This document shows, piece by piece, positions 17,207-25,745 of a stretch of 50,257 bases of DNA. The notes beneath the pieces were generated by a model. The model ran no database searches and had not been told where the DNA came from. It worked only from the letters and a program-made list of their open reading frames with translations. Source of the DNA: a bacterium (GTDB lineage Bacteria > 4484-113 > JAFGCY01). Within the stretch, counting starts at the first letter, position 1; every line of letters starts with the position of its first letter. The stretch lies in assembly GCA_020849855.1 (NCBI GenBank), contig JADZFO010000032.1, forward strand, positions 1 to 50,257, written 5' to 3'. Both the position numbers and the translations under genes were made by a program.

Positions 17207-18598
17207 TCAGACCAGCTTCACGATCTTCCGCTTGCCCACCTGCAGAATCGCCTCACCACTATGGAAGTAGACCAGGAACTTGTCAGATACAACTTCGCCG
17301 TTGAGCTTTACAGCGCCTTGCTCAATAAGTCTGCGCGCTTCGCTCTTGCTTGGGGCTAGCCCTAGCAACTCTATCAGAACCCCGAGTTGAAGAGTAACTG
17401 CTCCGGTCTTTTCCTCGCGCTCTGTGAGGAGGGAATTGACTTCAACAACTTGAATGTCATCTGCGGCAAAGACTTTTTCCTGCACCGTGCGGCGGAAGTG
17501 CTCCTGGGCGCTGTCCGCCACCTCGCGGCCGTGGTAGAGCTCGGTGATGCTGTGCGCGATCCACTTCTTCACCGCCATCGGGTCGGAGCTGATCCGCGCG
17601 CGCTGGGCCGCCTTCTCGCTTTCGGGCTTCTCCACCGCGATCTGGATGTAGTGCTCCAGCATCGCATCGCTGATGCGCATGATCTTGCCGAACATGTCCT
17701 CCGGCGCGTCCAGCACGTCCACGGTGTTGCCCCAGGACTTGCTCATCTTGCGCCCGTCGGTGCCCATCAGCAGCGGCACCGTCAGCATTACATGCGGGCC
17801 CTTGATGCGCCGGCCGGTTTCCGGCCGGGCGGCAAAGAGCGGGTGCTCGCCCCATTCGCCGTCCTTGCTTTGCGGCTTGCTCTTGCGCTGGAAGTGCTCC
17901 TGCAGCACGCGCCCGGCCAGCAGGTTGAAGTGCTGGTCATAGCCGCCAACCTGGACATCGCAGTTCAGGGCATAAGCGTCGTAGCCCTGCATGATGCTGT
18001 AAAGCAGCTCATGCGCGCGCAGGCCCTCGCCCTCCTCCAGGCGGTCGCGGAAGTCCTGGCGCGCCAGGATCTGCTTCACCGGGAACTGGCCCAGCAGCTC
18101 GGCAATCTGGGCGAAGCCCAGCTTTTCCAGCCACTCGCCGTTATAGCGGATCTCGGTCTGGACGGGGTCCAGCAGGCGGTGGGCCTGGCCGGTGTAGAAG
18201 CGGCTCAGCTCCAGCACCTTCTCATGGGTCAGTTGCTCGCGCTCCTTGCTCTGGCCGGTGGGGTCGCCGATCATCGCGGTGTAGTCGCCGATCAGGAAGA
18301 TCACCTTATGCCCGAGGCGCTGGATCCGGCGCAGGCGCACGACCGGGACCATGTGCCCGATGTGCAGGCTGGTGCGCGTGGGGTCGGCGCCGATATAGGC
18401 GCGCAGCTGCCAGTCGGCCACGCCCTTGTCGCGCAGCTTCGCCGAAAGCTCAAGCTTGGCCTTCAGCTCGGCGCGCATCTGCGCGCGGATGCCGCCCGCC
18501 GGCACACCCTCCGCCTCATCGGCGAAGTAGGCGCCCTCGAAGAGGTAGTCGAGCTGCTGCTCGATGCTCCAGTTGTCCATCTGGCTTGCCGTGTCCAT
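17207..18598 (-). CDS. tyrS: Tyrosyl-tRNA synthetase
   Basis: TyrRS charges tRNA-Tyr. It is a 463-residue class I enzyme: HIGH is H79-I-G-H82 (SLHIGHMV), KMSKS is at about 284-288 (GRKMSKSWGN), and the C-terminal S4 RNA-binding domain reads EARRLIEQGAVKLNGEVV, ending KRKIVKLV. The KMSKS form and overall length fit the TyrRS-2 (TyrZ-like) group. Start ATG 18598 is preferred over ATG 18628 because TACAAT (18608-18613) lies 9 nt before it. About the last 85 codons (17207 to about 17465) are less GC-rich than the rest and appear to have been supplied by the adjacent GxxExxY cassette; the displaced old tail remains at 16539-16680. The protein still looks complete. Confidence 0.97.
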   Translation of the reverse strand: MDTASQMDNWSIEQQLDYLFEGAYFADEAEGVPAGGIRAQMRAELKAKLELSAKLRDKGVADWQLRAYIGADPTRTSLHIGHMVPVVRLRRIQRLGHKVIFLIGDYTAMIGDPTGQSKEREQLTHEKVLELSRFYTGQAHRLLDPVQTEIRYNGEWLEKLGFAQIAELLGQFPVKQILARQDFRDRLEEGEGLRAHELLYSIMQGYDAYALNCDVQVGGYDQHFNLLAGRVLQEHFQRKSKPQSKDGEWGEHPLFAARPETGRRIKGPHVMLTVPLLMGTDGRKMSKSWGNTVDVLDAPEDMFGKIMRISDAMLEHYIQIAVEKPESEKAAQRARISSDPMAVKKWIAHSITELYHGREVADSAQEHFRRTVQEKVFAADDIQVVEVNSLLTEREEKTGAVTLQLGVLIELLGLAPSKSEARRLIEQGAVKLNGEVVSDKFLVYFHSGEAILQVGKRKIVKLV

Positions 18599-18607
18599 CG
18601 CGCAGGA

Positions 18608-18628
18608 ATTGTAGCGAGCGGCTAACAT
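18608..18628. promoter_or_regulatory. Divergent overlapping -10 boxes, tyrS and 18635 gene
   Basis: Only 36 bp separate the two divergent start codons. TACAAT for tyrS (minus, 18608-18613) and TAACAT for the membrane protein (plus, 18623-18628) both fall inside it, so each -35 region would overlap the other gene's promoter or first codons. Both genes would be leaderless or nearly so. Confidence 0.5.
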
Positions 18629-18634
18629 TCAGGC

Positions 18635-18991
18635 ATGATCTTCATGGTTCAGCTACTGCTGATGGGCGGCGTCTGGGGCATTGCGGCTGTCGTCGCCGAC
18701 GTTGGTGAAACCCGCATGCTGCAGAACATCGGTGCAGGTCTGGCCAACGCCTTGCTTGTTGGCTGGGCACTGGGCCTGGTCATCCCACGGAGCTGGTCAG
18801 AGCTGGAACCTGTGTGGCTGGCCGTCGTTGTGGCTGAGGCAATCAGTTTTGGTGCCACCCTGCTGCTGGGACAGCTGATTTCCCGGCTGGCCTACGTGGT
18901 TGATAACCGCCAGGCCTGGGTCATGTCGCTGACGGCAGCCTGCGGCTATGTGCTGCTGGACTTGTTCTGGCGCTGGGCCGTGAGCATGTAG
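18635..18991 (+). CDS. Hypothetical four-TM membrane protein
   Basis: The 118-residue product is almost entirely hydrophobic, with four likely membrane helices at about 5-23, 28-51, 57-84 and 94-115. I recognise no named family. The start ATG 18635 follows TAACAT by 6 nt. It is divergent from tyrS. It could be a small transporter subunit or an uncharacterised membrane protein. Codon use fits the host. Confidence 0.6.
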   Translation: MIFMVQLLLMGGVWGIAAVVADVGETRMLQNIGAGLANALLVGWALGLVIPRSWSELEPVWLAVVVAEAISFGATLLLGQLISRLAYVVDNRQAWVMSLTAACGYVLLDLFWRWAVSM

Positions 18992-19063
18992 CTTCCCTGC
19001 AGCTTGAGTAAACTGCGCGCCTGGATCGGCCATTGTCTGCGGCGCATTACCTGTTCAAACAAA

Positions 19064-19085
19064 GGGGCCGGATTGCTCCGGCCCC
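19064..19085 (-). terminator. Rho-independent terminator of the SLH porin
   Basis: GGGGCCGG-attgct-CCGGCCCC forms a strong stem; on the minus strand it is followed by TTTGTTTG. It lies about 50 bp beyond the porin stop at 19134. Confidence 0.8.
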
Positions 19086-19133
19086 CTGGGACTTCCCCAC
19101 ATACCCGTGGTGTGCGGTAGTTCTGTTTGAGGG

Positions 19134-20717
19134 TTAGAACTTGAAGGTCCAGTCAACCTGGATGATGGACTGGTCCTGCTTGCTTGCGGGAATGAAGAAC
19201 CCGAATGCGTTGTGCATCTTGTTGAGGAAGTAGGTGATGCCCAGGGTGTTGTTCTCTTCGAACATCCACTGGGTGCCGACTTCCAGGGAGTTGGTGTTCG
19301 CGCCGCCGGAATCGCTGTCCGCCAGGCCGTCGATCGTCGCGTTGGCGCCGATCTCCTTGTAGGAGGCGAACCACATCCAGTCGCCCTCGCAGGAGGGCTT
19401 CTCGCCCCACTGCGCGCCGAAGCCGATGCCGGTGTCATCCGAAGACTCGTAGATGATCGGGTCGGTGATCAGCGTGTTGACCAGGGCGATACGGTCCTCG
19501 GCATCCGAGTCCCAGTTGACCAGGTACTCGCCCCAGACCGCCAGAGGCTTGTTCCAGACGCAGGGGAAGGTGTACTGCAGGCCACCCTTGATCAGGCTGT
19601 AGCTGGCGGTGAAGCGGTCGCCGGTGTCACCCACCGTGCCGTTGTTGTTGAAGTCGAAGCCCTGCAGGGTGTTGTCGGCGAAGTAGTTCGCCGGCAGGAA
19701 GGACTCGTTGCCGAAGCAGTAGGAGCCCACCCAGGCGTCGAGGCCGCAGACGAAAAGGTTCTTGTGGCGCAGCTCGGTGGCGCAGATGGTCACATCGTCG
19801 TCGAACTCACCAGCGTTGCGCTCGGTCACGATGCTGGTCGTGGTCAGGATCTGGAAGTCGCGGTTGAAGTGGTAAACCGCGCCAAGGCCCTGGAAGTTCA
19901 CGTCGTCGTCCAGCACCATCTCATGCGGGTCGAAGGTGATGTTCGGGAAGATGCCCGCGTAGACATCCAGCTTGCTCAGGCACTGCTCATCACAGTCGTT
20001 GTAGTAGCCAAACCAGGTCGGGCTCCACTTGACATAGGCGCGGTCGAGGAAGATGTCGGCGGTGCGGCCGCCGGGCTTGCCGCCCAGGGTAGCGAAGCCG
20101 TTGACCGGGTCGTTGCCGGTCTCGGTCTCCAGGCGGAAGCCCACCTCGGTCACGTCGTTGATGCGCTTGTTGTAGCCAAGGCGGAAGCGGATGCGCTGGC
20201 GGAAGCGGTCGTTCTCGTCCTGGGTCTCATACTGCATGCGGTAACGCAGCTCACCCTTCCACTCGGCGCAGGGCTTCATGCAGTCGATCTTCTCCTCCAG
20301 CGCGGAGATCTTGCTGGAGTTATCCGCGATGCTGCCCTCCAGATCGCTCACCCGGCCGTCGAGGCTGTTGACTGCGCCGCCCAGTTCGTTGACAGTCCGG
20401 CCCAATTCCGCCAACTGGTCGCTGAACTCGGTGCGCAGGCCCTCGGCCATGATGTTGATCTGCTCATCCCAGTTGCCCTCGCCAACGGCGTCAAGCAGGC
20501 GCGCGACCGCCTGGGCAAACTCGTAGCGGGTCAGGGTGCGGTCACCCTTGAAGAAGCCGTCGGGATAACCCTCCAGCACGCCGCGCTCGCTGAGGTAATC
20601 CAGGGCGTTATACGCCCAGTGATCGGCCGGCACATCCTGGTACGCGCTCTGTGCAAAGGCATTTCCTGCGCTGAGCGTGACAAGGGCGGCCAGCACGAGG
20701 CCAAAAATCCATCTCAT
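19134..20717 (-). CDS. SLH-domain outer-membrane porin
   Basis: A 527-residue porin. A signal peptide is at residues 1-23 (ends NAFA/QS). One SLH domain covers about 25-78 (YQDVPADHWAYNALDYLSERGVLEGYPDG; LTRYEFAQAVARLL), a coiled coil about 95-150 (repeated NELGGAVNSLDGRVSDLEGS), and a beta-barrel the rest, ending in Phe (DWTFKF). SLH plus coiled coil plus barrel is the plan of OprB-like porins of cyanobacteria and SlpA/Slp-like proteins of Deinococcus-Thermus, where SLH binds modified peptidoglycan and tethers the outer membrane. The start ATG 20715-20717 has AAGGAG 7 nt upstream; the frame is open to 20858 but that extension has no signal peptide in the right place. Probably a highly expressed envelope protein. 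Confidence 0.92.
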   Translation of the reverse strand: MRWIFGLVLAALVTLSAGNAFAQSAYQDVPADHWAYNALDYLSERGVLEGYPDGFFKGDRTLTRYEFAQAVARLLDAVGEGNWDEQINIMAEGLRTEFSDQLAELGRTVNELGGAVNSLDGRVSDLEGSIADNSSKISALEEKIDCMKPCAEWKGELRYRMQYETQDENDRFRQRIRFRLGYNKRINDVTEVGFRLETETGNDPVNGFATLGGKPGGRTADIFLDRAYVKWSPTWFGYYNDCDEQCLSKLDVYAGIFPNITFDPHEMVLDDDVNFQGLGAVYHFNRDFQILTTTSIVTERNAGEFDDDVTICATELRHKNLFVCGLDAWVGSYCFGNESFLPANYFADNTLQGFDFNNNGTVGDTGDRFTASYSLIKGGLQYTFPCVWNKPLAVWGEYLVNWDSDAEDRIALVNTLITDPIIYESSDDTGIGFGAQWGEKPSCEGDWMWFASYKEIGANATIDGLADSDSGGANTNSLEVGTQWMFEENNTLGITYFLNKMHNAFGFFIPASKQDQSIIQVDWTFKF

Positions 20718-21120
20718 ACCCATTCTCCTTGGATGGTCTGGCCCGCGATGGCGACGGGTACGCGCCAAAGCCGCAGGCCGCAACACACCTGGAGCAGGTC
20801 TAGCCGAGTCAGCGCGGAATCCGCGTCCTGGTCCCATGGAAGCAGCGCGCTCCACCATGGGCGCCGGCGCCGCGGGTCAACCCTCATCAACCCCGGAACA
20901 CGCCGGCCAGGAGTGCAGACTCCCCTCTGCTACCCCTAACTGACAGGCACAGAGATTATAAACGTCATGTTAGTAAAATGTCCACAACTTGTGGATAACC
21001 TGTGGGTAATCGCCCCCGGCGCCAGCTGTTGGCCCTGCGGTGAATCCTGGGTATAGCTCTTGGTTGCGAAAATTCCACTACGGAATCGTATACTGCCTTC
21101 AGCCGTTATCGGGGGATCCA
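20718..21120. promoter_or_regulatory. Divergent intergenic region, SLH porin / protease
   Basis: This 403-bp spacer separates two outward-facing genes. Its right half is AT-rich. TATACT at 21089-21094 is a possible -10 for the protease, 26 nt before its start; TTGCGA (21064-21069) is 19 bp upstream, longer than ideal. Between them lies ATTCC-actac-GGAAT (21072-21086), a possible operator. Positions 20725-20730 hold the Shine-Dalgarno of the porin. Confidence 0.45.
20978..21009. promoter_or_regulatory. Cluster of DnaA-box-like sites
   Basis: TGTGGATAA (20990-20998) is a perfect DnaA box, TTATCCACA on the minus strand. TGTGGGTAA (21001-21009) is a second box in tandem with one mismatch, 11 bp on. 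An opposed, weaker copy (two mismatches) lies at 20978-20986, making the perfect inverted repeat TCCACAA-c-TTGTGGA. AT-rich sequence lies on the left. It might be a DnaA-regulated promoter or a replication-related site; no dnaA, dnaN or par gene is nearby. Confidence 0.5.
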
Positions 21121-24100
21121 ATGGCGAGAACTGCTGCCGCTTTCAGTGCTGCGCTTTGCCGCAGATTGCTTTTAACTGCAATTGCCTGCGCTCTGCTGAC
21201 CGGGCCTGTTGCCTGCGCTGCTCTGAGGCCCGGCGGTGAAGGCGGCCCCGGGCCTGAGCCGGAGGGCCTGGAGCTGGCGGAGATTCTCAGCGAAGTGCGC
21301 GGCAGCCCCGTGCCGGCCGGCGTCGATCCGGGGGTGTATGAGGAGCTGCGCCGCGAACTGCAGCGGGTGCTGGAGGACAGACAGCTTGCCCGGGTAAGCT
21401 CGCAGGCGCCGCAGGGCAGCGCGAACATCGTCCGGGACCTGCAGCTGCTTGATGATGGCAGTGGCGGCCAGCTTTTGCAGTGGAGCTATGTCAATGTCGG
21501 CGATTATGACCAGAACAGCCGGGTCGCTGTGGCTGACCTGACGCCCATCGGCATCCACTTCGGCAAGGACGACACCGACCCGGACTGGGCCAGCTTTGCC
21601 CATGTGGACGGCGACGGAAACGGCCGCATCAGTGTCAGCGATGTGACCCCGATCGGGCTTAATTACCTGAGCCTCACCGCGCACTACGAGATTGCGGCCT
21701 TTGATGCCGTGACCGAGCTGTATACCCCGCTTGGCGAAGCCCTGTTCGAGCTGGCCAGCGGCAGTCCAAAGCGCTTCTCCGTCCCGCTGCCGGTGGGCGG
21801 CGAGGATGTCCAGCTTGCTGTGCGCCCGGCTGACGGCGCCGGGGGCTTTGGACCCTGGAGCAGCGCCCCGCTGCCACAGCCGATAGAGGCTCTGCCCGGG
21901 GCGGCCGGAGACCTGGCCGTCGACAACATCCCGGATATGGGCTTCAGCCCGCCGCAGCCAAGCGACTACTTCATTCGCGAGGACAACTTCAGCCTCTCGC
22001 ATACTCTGCTGGCCGGCCGGCTGGCCGACAGCGCGACTGTGGGCGAGGTCAATGCCGCCATTGCGGCAGCCGGGGCCACCATCGTGGGCGCCAACCCGCG
22101 CGGGCAGCTGCTGCAACTGCGGATCAGCGCCTCCGACTTCAGCGCCATGCCGGCCGTGCTGGAGGGCCTGACCGACAGCGGCGCCTTCGCGGAGGCTGTC
22201 ATGGATATGTGCGGCGGGCCGGAGTCCCTGCCCCTGCATGCCAGCGACGGACCCTCGCTGTGGACCTTTGAGCCGCCCTTCTACAGCTTCCTGCCACTGT
22301 CCGGCGCGAACTACTGGATCAAGCTCGTCCGCGCGCCGCAGGTCTGGAACCTCGACACCTATGTCCGGCGCTACCGTGCCACTACTGCGGTTGAAGCCGC
22401 TGTAATGGATACGGGCTACTTCATGGCCCACGCCGACCTTGCTTCGCGGATCAGCCTTGGCGGCAGCGCGAACGGGCCTGTGGACAAGCGTGAACATGGC
22501 ACCTTTGTCTGCGGGATGATCGGCGCTGACGGCGGCAATGGCATAGGCACGGCTGGCCTGTACCCCTGGGGCCAGCGCATCCATGCCCGCTCGCTGGTGC
22601 TCAAGGACACCAGCGATGTGATCTCCTGGAACCAGCAGCTGCACCAGATTATTGAGCTGCTTTTCCATGAGCCCGCGGTCAGGGCCGTCAACAACTCCTA
22701 TGGCCTGAGCTCTTTCTACACCCATGCCAAGCCGGCCTTCCTGATCAACCCGGTGACGGACCGTTTTGGCGACCGCAATGGCGACGGCGACAACAGCGAC
22801 CCGAATGAGTGGCAGCCTCTGGACCTTAACCGCAATGGCGCGCCGGACACTTACCGTGAGGTAATGGCGGTGATGGGCCGCATGTACAACAATTCGATCA
22901 GCAACTACCGCGCCGAGCGCGGTGATGAGCGCTTTGTGATCATCGCTTCGGCGGGCAACGCCGGCGCGGGCTTCCAGGCCGTGGACAACAGCCCCATCGC
23001 CAATGCCGCGCTGAGCTTTGGCGGCCACTTCCTGGCCGTCGAGGCCACAACCAGCACCAACGCCCTGGCTTCATTCTCGGACCGGGGCGGCAGCCTCTCG
23101 GCCCCGGGCGACAGCGTGCGCTCCACCGAAGCGGCCGATGCAGTCAACTTCGATCATCCAGGCTGCGCCCCGCGGGACGCCGGAGACTCCTTCCATGACC
23201 TGGCCTATGCCACCAGCCGCGGCACTTCCTTCGCCGCGCCGCAGGCGGCTGCGCTGGCCTGCCTGCTGTGGAAGCTGGAGCCCACCTTGAGCCTGGCGCA
23301 GGTCCGCAGCCTGCTGACCCAGCCGGCCTATACGGTCAGTACTGCCAGCGCGCCACGCCTTGACTGCTTCAGCGCCGCCATGGGCATTGACGGCCTGCTG
23401 GGCAACAACGCGCTGCAAAGCGCCCTGCTGGATGTGGACGACGGCAGCCCGGACGGCAACCTGCTGGAGGACCCCTTTGACCAGAGCGCCGTCAACACGA
23501 TCGCCACCGCCGACCAGCGCCGCGGCGACGGCATTGTGGACATGAGCGACTTCCGCGCTTACCGCGATGCCTGGCTGCAGGCCAACAGCGCGAGCCTGAG
23601 CATCGCCAGCGGCAGCATCAGCGTTGTGGCCGCCCTGGACGGCCCGGCCGGGCATTTCAAGAAGGACCTCAACCTGGACGGCGCCATCGGCGCGGCCGCC
23701 GTCAGCCCCGCGCACCCGGTGGACATCGGCCTGCCTGAGCAGCTCAGCGGTATCCCGGCCGAAGACGTCTTTCCGCGCTGCGATTTCAATGGCGATGGGC
23801 GCCTTGGAAGCTGGGCCGCCGCCGCGCCTTTCAAGCTGGATCCCGACACGGCTTACGGCTCCTTGTTCAGCTATACGCTGGGCAGCCCATCTGCCGCACG
23901 CCGCGACTTGGACGTGCTGCTTGACCCGGCCTGCTGGACGGGCAACGACATGGAGAATGCCGGCAACCTGCTGGCGCAGGAAGGCAGCAACGAGGACAAC
24001 GGCTCCTGGCTGCCGCGGCGCTTCATTCTGTCCAACCGCGACAGCTATATCAGCACTGCCGCAGCGCAGCTGCTGAAGGACACGCCCGATTACCTGCATT

Positions 24101-25590
24101 CCTTTGACCTGCACCTGCGCATCAACTGGGGCGAGATTGACGCGGCGGTCAGCGAGATTGATGTGGTGCTGGCGACGGACATGTGGCCCAATGGCCTGGA
24201 CGACAACGGCATCGCCGGCAGCGACGAGCCCTTCGAGCAGAGCTTCGAGCGCCGGCGGACCTTTGCCCGGCAGAGCGCGACGCAGGACATTGTTGTCAGC
24301 CTGCCGCTCTGGACCGGCGCCATGCGGCTGAGCTGGTCCGCCTTCGGCGGAGATGGCGACTGCGATACCCAGGTCAGCAGGGTCTTCACCGGCCTGGCCT
24401 TCGGCCAGAACCTGGGCTATGAGCTGCCCGGGGAGGGCGGCGCGACATCGAACTGGGATATCCAGACCCTCGACAGCGGCTCTGCCGCCGGTGAGCACAG
24501 CTCGATCGCGCTGGTCGGCGGGCGGCCGGCGATTGCTTACTCCGGCGCCGGACAGCTGCGCTTCATCCGCGCCGCGGACGCGCTGGGCAGCGCCTGGGGC
24601 AACCCGCAGGACCTGGTGGCCGCCGGCGGGATTGGCTCCAGTGTCAACCTGAGTGTCATCGCTGGGCGGCCCTGCATTGGCTACAGCGACTCGAGCTTTG
24701 ATGATGAGGCGCTTGGCACCATCAACGCTGTCGCCTTTGTCCGCGGCAGCGATGCGAACGGGTCTGCCTGGGACAGTGCTGTGCGCAGCGCGCAGATCAG
24801 CACCGGCATTCCCCAGATGGGCTGGCACAACGCGCTGCTGGAGGTGGGCGGCAAGCCCGCGATGTGCTTCCTTGGTGAAGACTACGAGATGATCAACGGG
24901 ACCGCGCTGAACTTCACCAGCGCCAGCGCGGCCGACGGCGCCGGCTGGAACCCGGCCGAGAAGGTGGACAGCGCCGGATCGCCCGAAGGGCTCTGGTGCA
25001 GCATGGCCGTGGTGGAGGGCAAGCCCGCCATCGCCTACCTGAGCAGCGTGAACAACAAGCTGTGCTTTGTGCGCGCCAGCAGTGCCGACGGCAGCAGCTG
25101 GCAAGCAGCGCAGGAGCTGGACGGCGCCGGCGGCTTTGACTACTTCAACGGGCCCTACCCCGGCCGGCATGCCTGCCTGAGCATTGTGGACGGCAATCCG
25201 GCCATCGCCTACTACGGCGGCAGTGATCTGGAGTACGGCAGCATGCTGAAGTACATCCGCGCGCTGGACAGCGGCGGGTCGAACTGGGACGTGCCCCTGA
25301 TCCTGCACAGCGGCAGCCCGGAACCCGGCGCGGCCAGCGGCCTGTACTGCTCACTGGCCGTGGTTGGCGGCCTGCCCGCGGTGGCCTTCCACAACATGGG
25401 CGACGGCGACCTGCTTTATGTTGGCGCCGCGGATGCCGAAGGCTACTTCTGGTACACGGCCGAGCTGGCCGACTGCAGCGGGGATGTGGGCCGCTGGAGC
25501 AGCCTGTGCGAACTGAGCGGCGGCCTGGCCGGCATCTCCTATTACGATGCTGGCAACGAGGCGCTGAAGTTTGCCCGCCGGCTGCAGTAG
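21121..25590 (+). CDS. Subtilisin-like protease with dockerin-like repeats and C-terminal propeller
   Basis: A 1489-residue secreted protein. The N-terminal hydrophobic segment ends PVAC, a weak lipobox. Two dockerin-like calcium loops cover about 127-182 (GDYDQNSRVAVADLTPIG; VDGDGNGRISVSDVTPIG). A prodomain-like region precedes an S8 peptidase domain with Asp430 (VMDTG), His459 (EHGTFVCG), the oxyanion Asn in SAGNAGAG, and Ser703 (SRGTSFAAPQ). More Asp-rich loops follow (RRGDGIVDMSDF; DLNLDGAIG; DFNGDGRLGS). Residues about 1111-1489 are seven copies of the SLxxVxGxPAIAY repeat shared with four lipoproteins at 32559-42025. Start ATG 21121 is chosen at the signal peptide; the frame is open to 21040. 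The protease has a full triad and should be active; its substrates are unknown. Confidence 0.9.
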   Translation: MARTAAAFSAALCRRLLLTAIACALLTGPVACAALRPGGEGGPGPEPEGLELAEILSEVRGSPVPAGVDPGVYEELRRELQRVLEDRQLARVSSQAPQGSANIVRDLQLLDDGSGGQLLQWSYVNVGDYDQNSRVAVADLTPIGIHFGKDDTDPDWASFAHVDGDGNGRISVSDVTPIGLNYLSLTAHYEIAAFDAVTELYTPLGEALFELASGSPKRFSVPLPVGGEDVQLAVRPADGAGGFGPWSSAPLPQPIEALPGAAGDLAVDNIPDMGFSPPQPSDYFIREDNFSLSHTLLAGRLADSATVGEVNAAIAAAGATIVGANPRGQLLQLRISASDFSAMPAVLEGLTDSGAFAEAVMDMCGGPESLPLHASDGPSLWTFEPPFYSFLPLSGANYWIKLVRAPQVWNLDTYVRRYRATTAVEAAVMDTGYFMAHADLASRISLGGSANGPVDKREHGTFVCGMIGADGGNGIGTAGLYPWGQRIHARSLVLKDTSDVISWNQQLHQIIELLFHEPAVRAVNNSYGLSSFYTHAKPAFLINPVTDRFGDRNGDGDNSDPNEWQPLDLNRNGAPDTYREVMAVMGRMYNNSISNYRAERGDERFVIIASAGNAGAGFQAVDNSPIANAALSFGGHFLAVEATTSTNALASFSDRGGSLSAPGDSVRSTEAADAVNFDHPGCAPRDAGDSFHDLAYATSRGTSFAAPQAAALACLLWKLEPTLSLAQVRSLLTQPAYTVSTASAPRLDCFSAAMGIDGLLGNNALQSALLDVDDGSPDGNLLEDPFDQSAVNTIATADQRRGDGIVDMSDFRAYRDAWLQANSASLSIASGSISVVAALDGPAGHFKKDLNLDGAIGAAAVSPAHPVDIGLPEQLSGIPAEDVFPRCDFNGDGRLGSWAAAAPFKLDPDTAYGSLFSYTLGSPSAARRDLDVLLDPACWTGNDMENAGNLLAQEGSNEDNGSWLPRRFILSNRDSYISTAAAQLLKDTPDYLHSFDLHLRINWGEIDAAVSEIDVVLATDMWPNGLDDNGIAGSDEPFEQSFERRRTFARQSATQDIVVSLPLWTGAMRLSWSAFGGDGDCDTQVSRVFTGLAFGQNLGYELPGEGGATSNWDIQTLDSGSAAGEHSSIALVGGRPAIAYSGAGQLRFIRAADALGSAWGNPQDLVAAGGIGSSVNLSVIAGRPCIGYSDSSFDDEALGTINAVAFVRGSDANGSAWDSAVRSAQISTGIPQMGWHNALLEVGGKPAMCFLGEDYEMINGTALNFTSASAADGAGWNPAEKVDSAGSPEGLWCSMAVVEGKPAIAYLSSVNNKLCFVRASSADGSSWQAAQELDGAGGFDYFNGPYPGRHACLSIVDGNPAIAYYGGSDLEYGSMLKYIRALDSGGSNWDVPLILHSGSPEPGAASGLYCSLAVVGGLPAVAFHNMGDGDLLYVGAADAEGYFWYTAELADCSGDVGRWSSLCELSGGLAGISYYDAGNEALKFARRLQ

Positions 25591-25640
25591 GGCCGGCGCG
25601 CTCCGATGCTGCATCCGGCCGGCAGCAGCTTTGAAAATAC

Positions 25641-25666
25641 AGAGCCCCCGGTTTCCCGGGGGCTCT
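25641..25666. terminator. Bidirectional intrinsic terminator
   Basis: AGAGCCCCCGG-tttc-CCGGGGGCTCT sits between convergent genes ending at 25590 (plus) and 25746 (minus). T-rich sequence follows on both strands (GCATTT and GTATTTTC). A second inverted repeat, GTTCCA-ctt-TGGAAC, is at 25710-25724. Confidence 0.8.
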
Positions 25667-25745
25667 GCATTTCAGGACTGCCAGAAGCAGTAGGTATCAA
25701 GCGTGGATAGTTCCACTTTGGAACGCTGCCGGGGCAGCGCCGGCC

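Noticed and set aside
16733..17359. 208-codon plus-strand frame across the GxxExxY gene
   Set aside because: It runs through both the GxxExxY gene and the tyrS end on the opposite strand and has no domain of its own.
20718..20858. 47-codon extension of the SLH porin
   Set aside because: It would bury the signal peptide; ATG 20717 has AAGGAG at 7 nt.
19212..20939. 575-codon plus-strand open frame opposite the SLH porin
   Set aside because: Antisense shadow; the minus strand has a signal peptide, SLH domain, barrel, Shine-Dalgarno and terminator.
20936..21120. Possible chromosomal origin asserted as such
   Set aside because: Only about three DnaA-like boxes and none of the usual origin-linked genes; kept as a regulatory site and a lower-confidence idea.
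23071..25308. 745-codon minus-strand open frame opposite the protease
   Set aside because: Antisense to a gene with a clear catalytic triad and repeats; no recognisable content.
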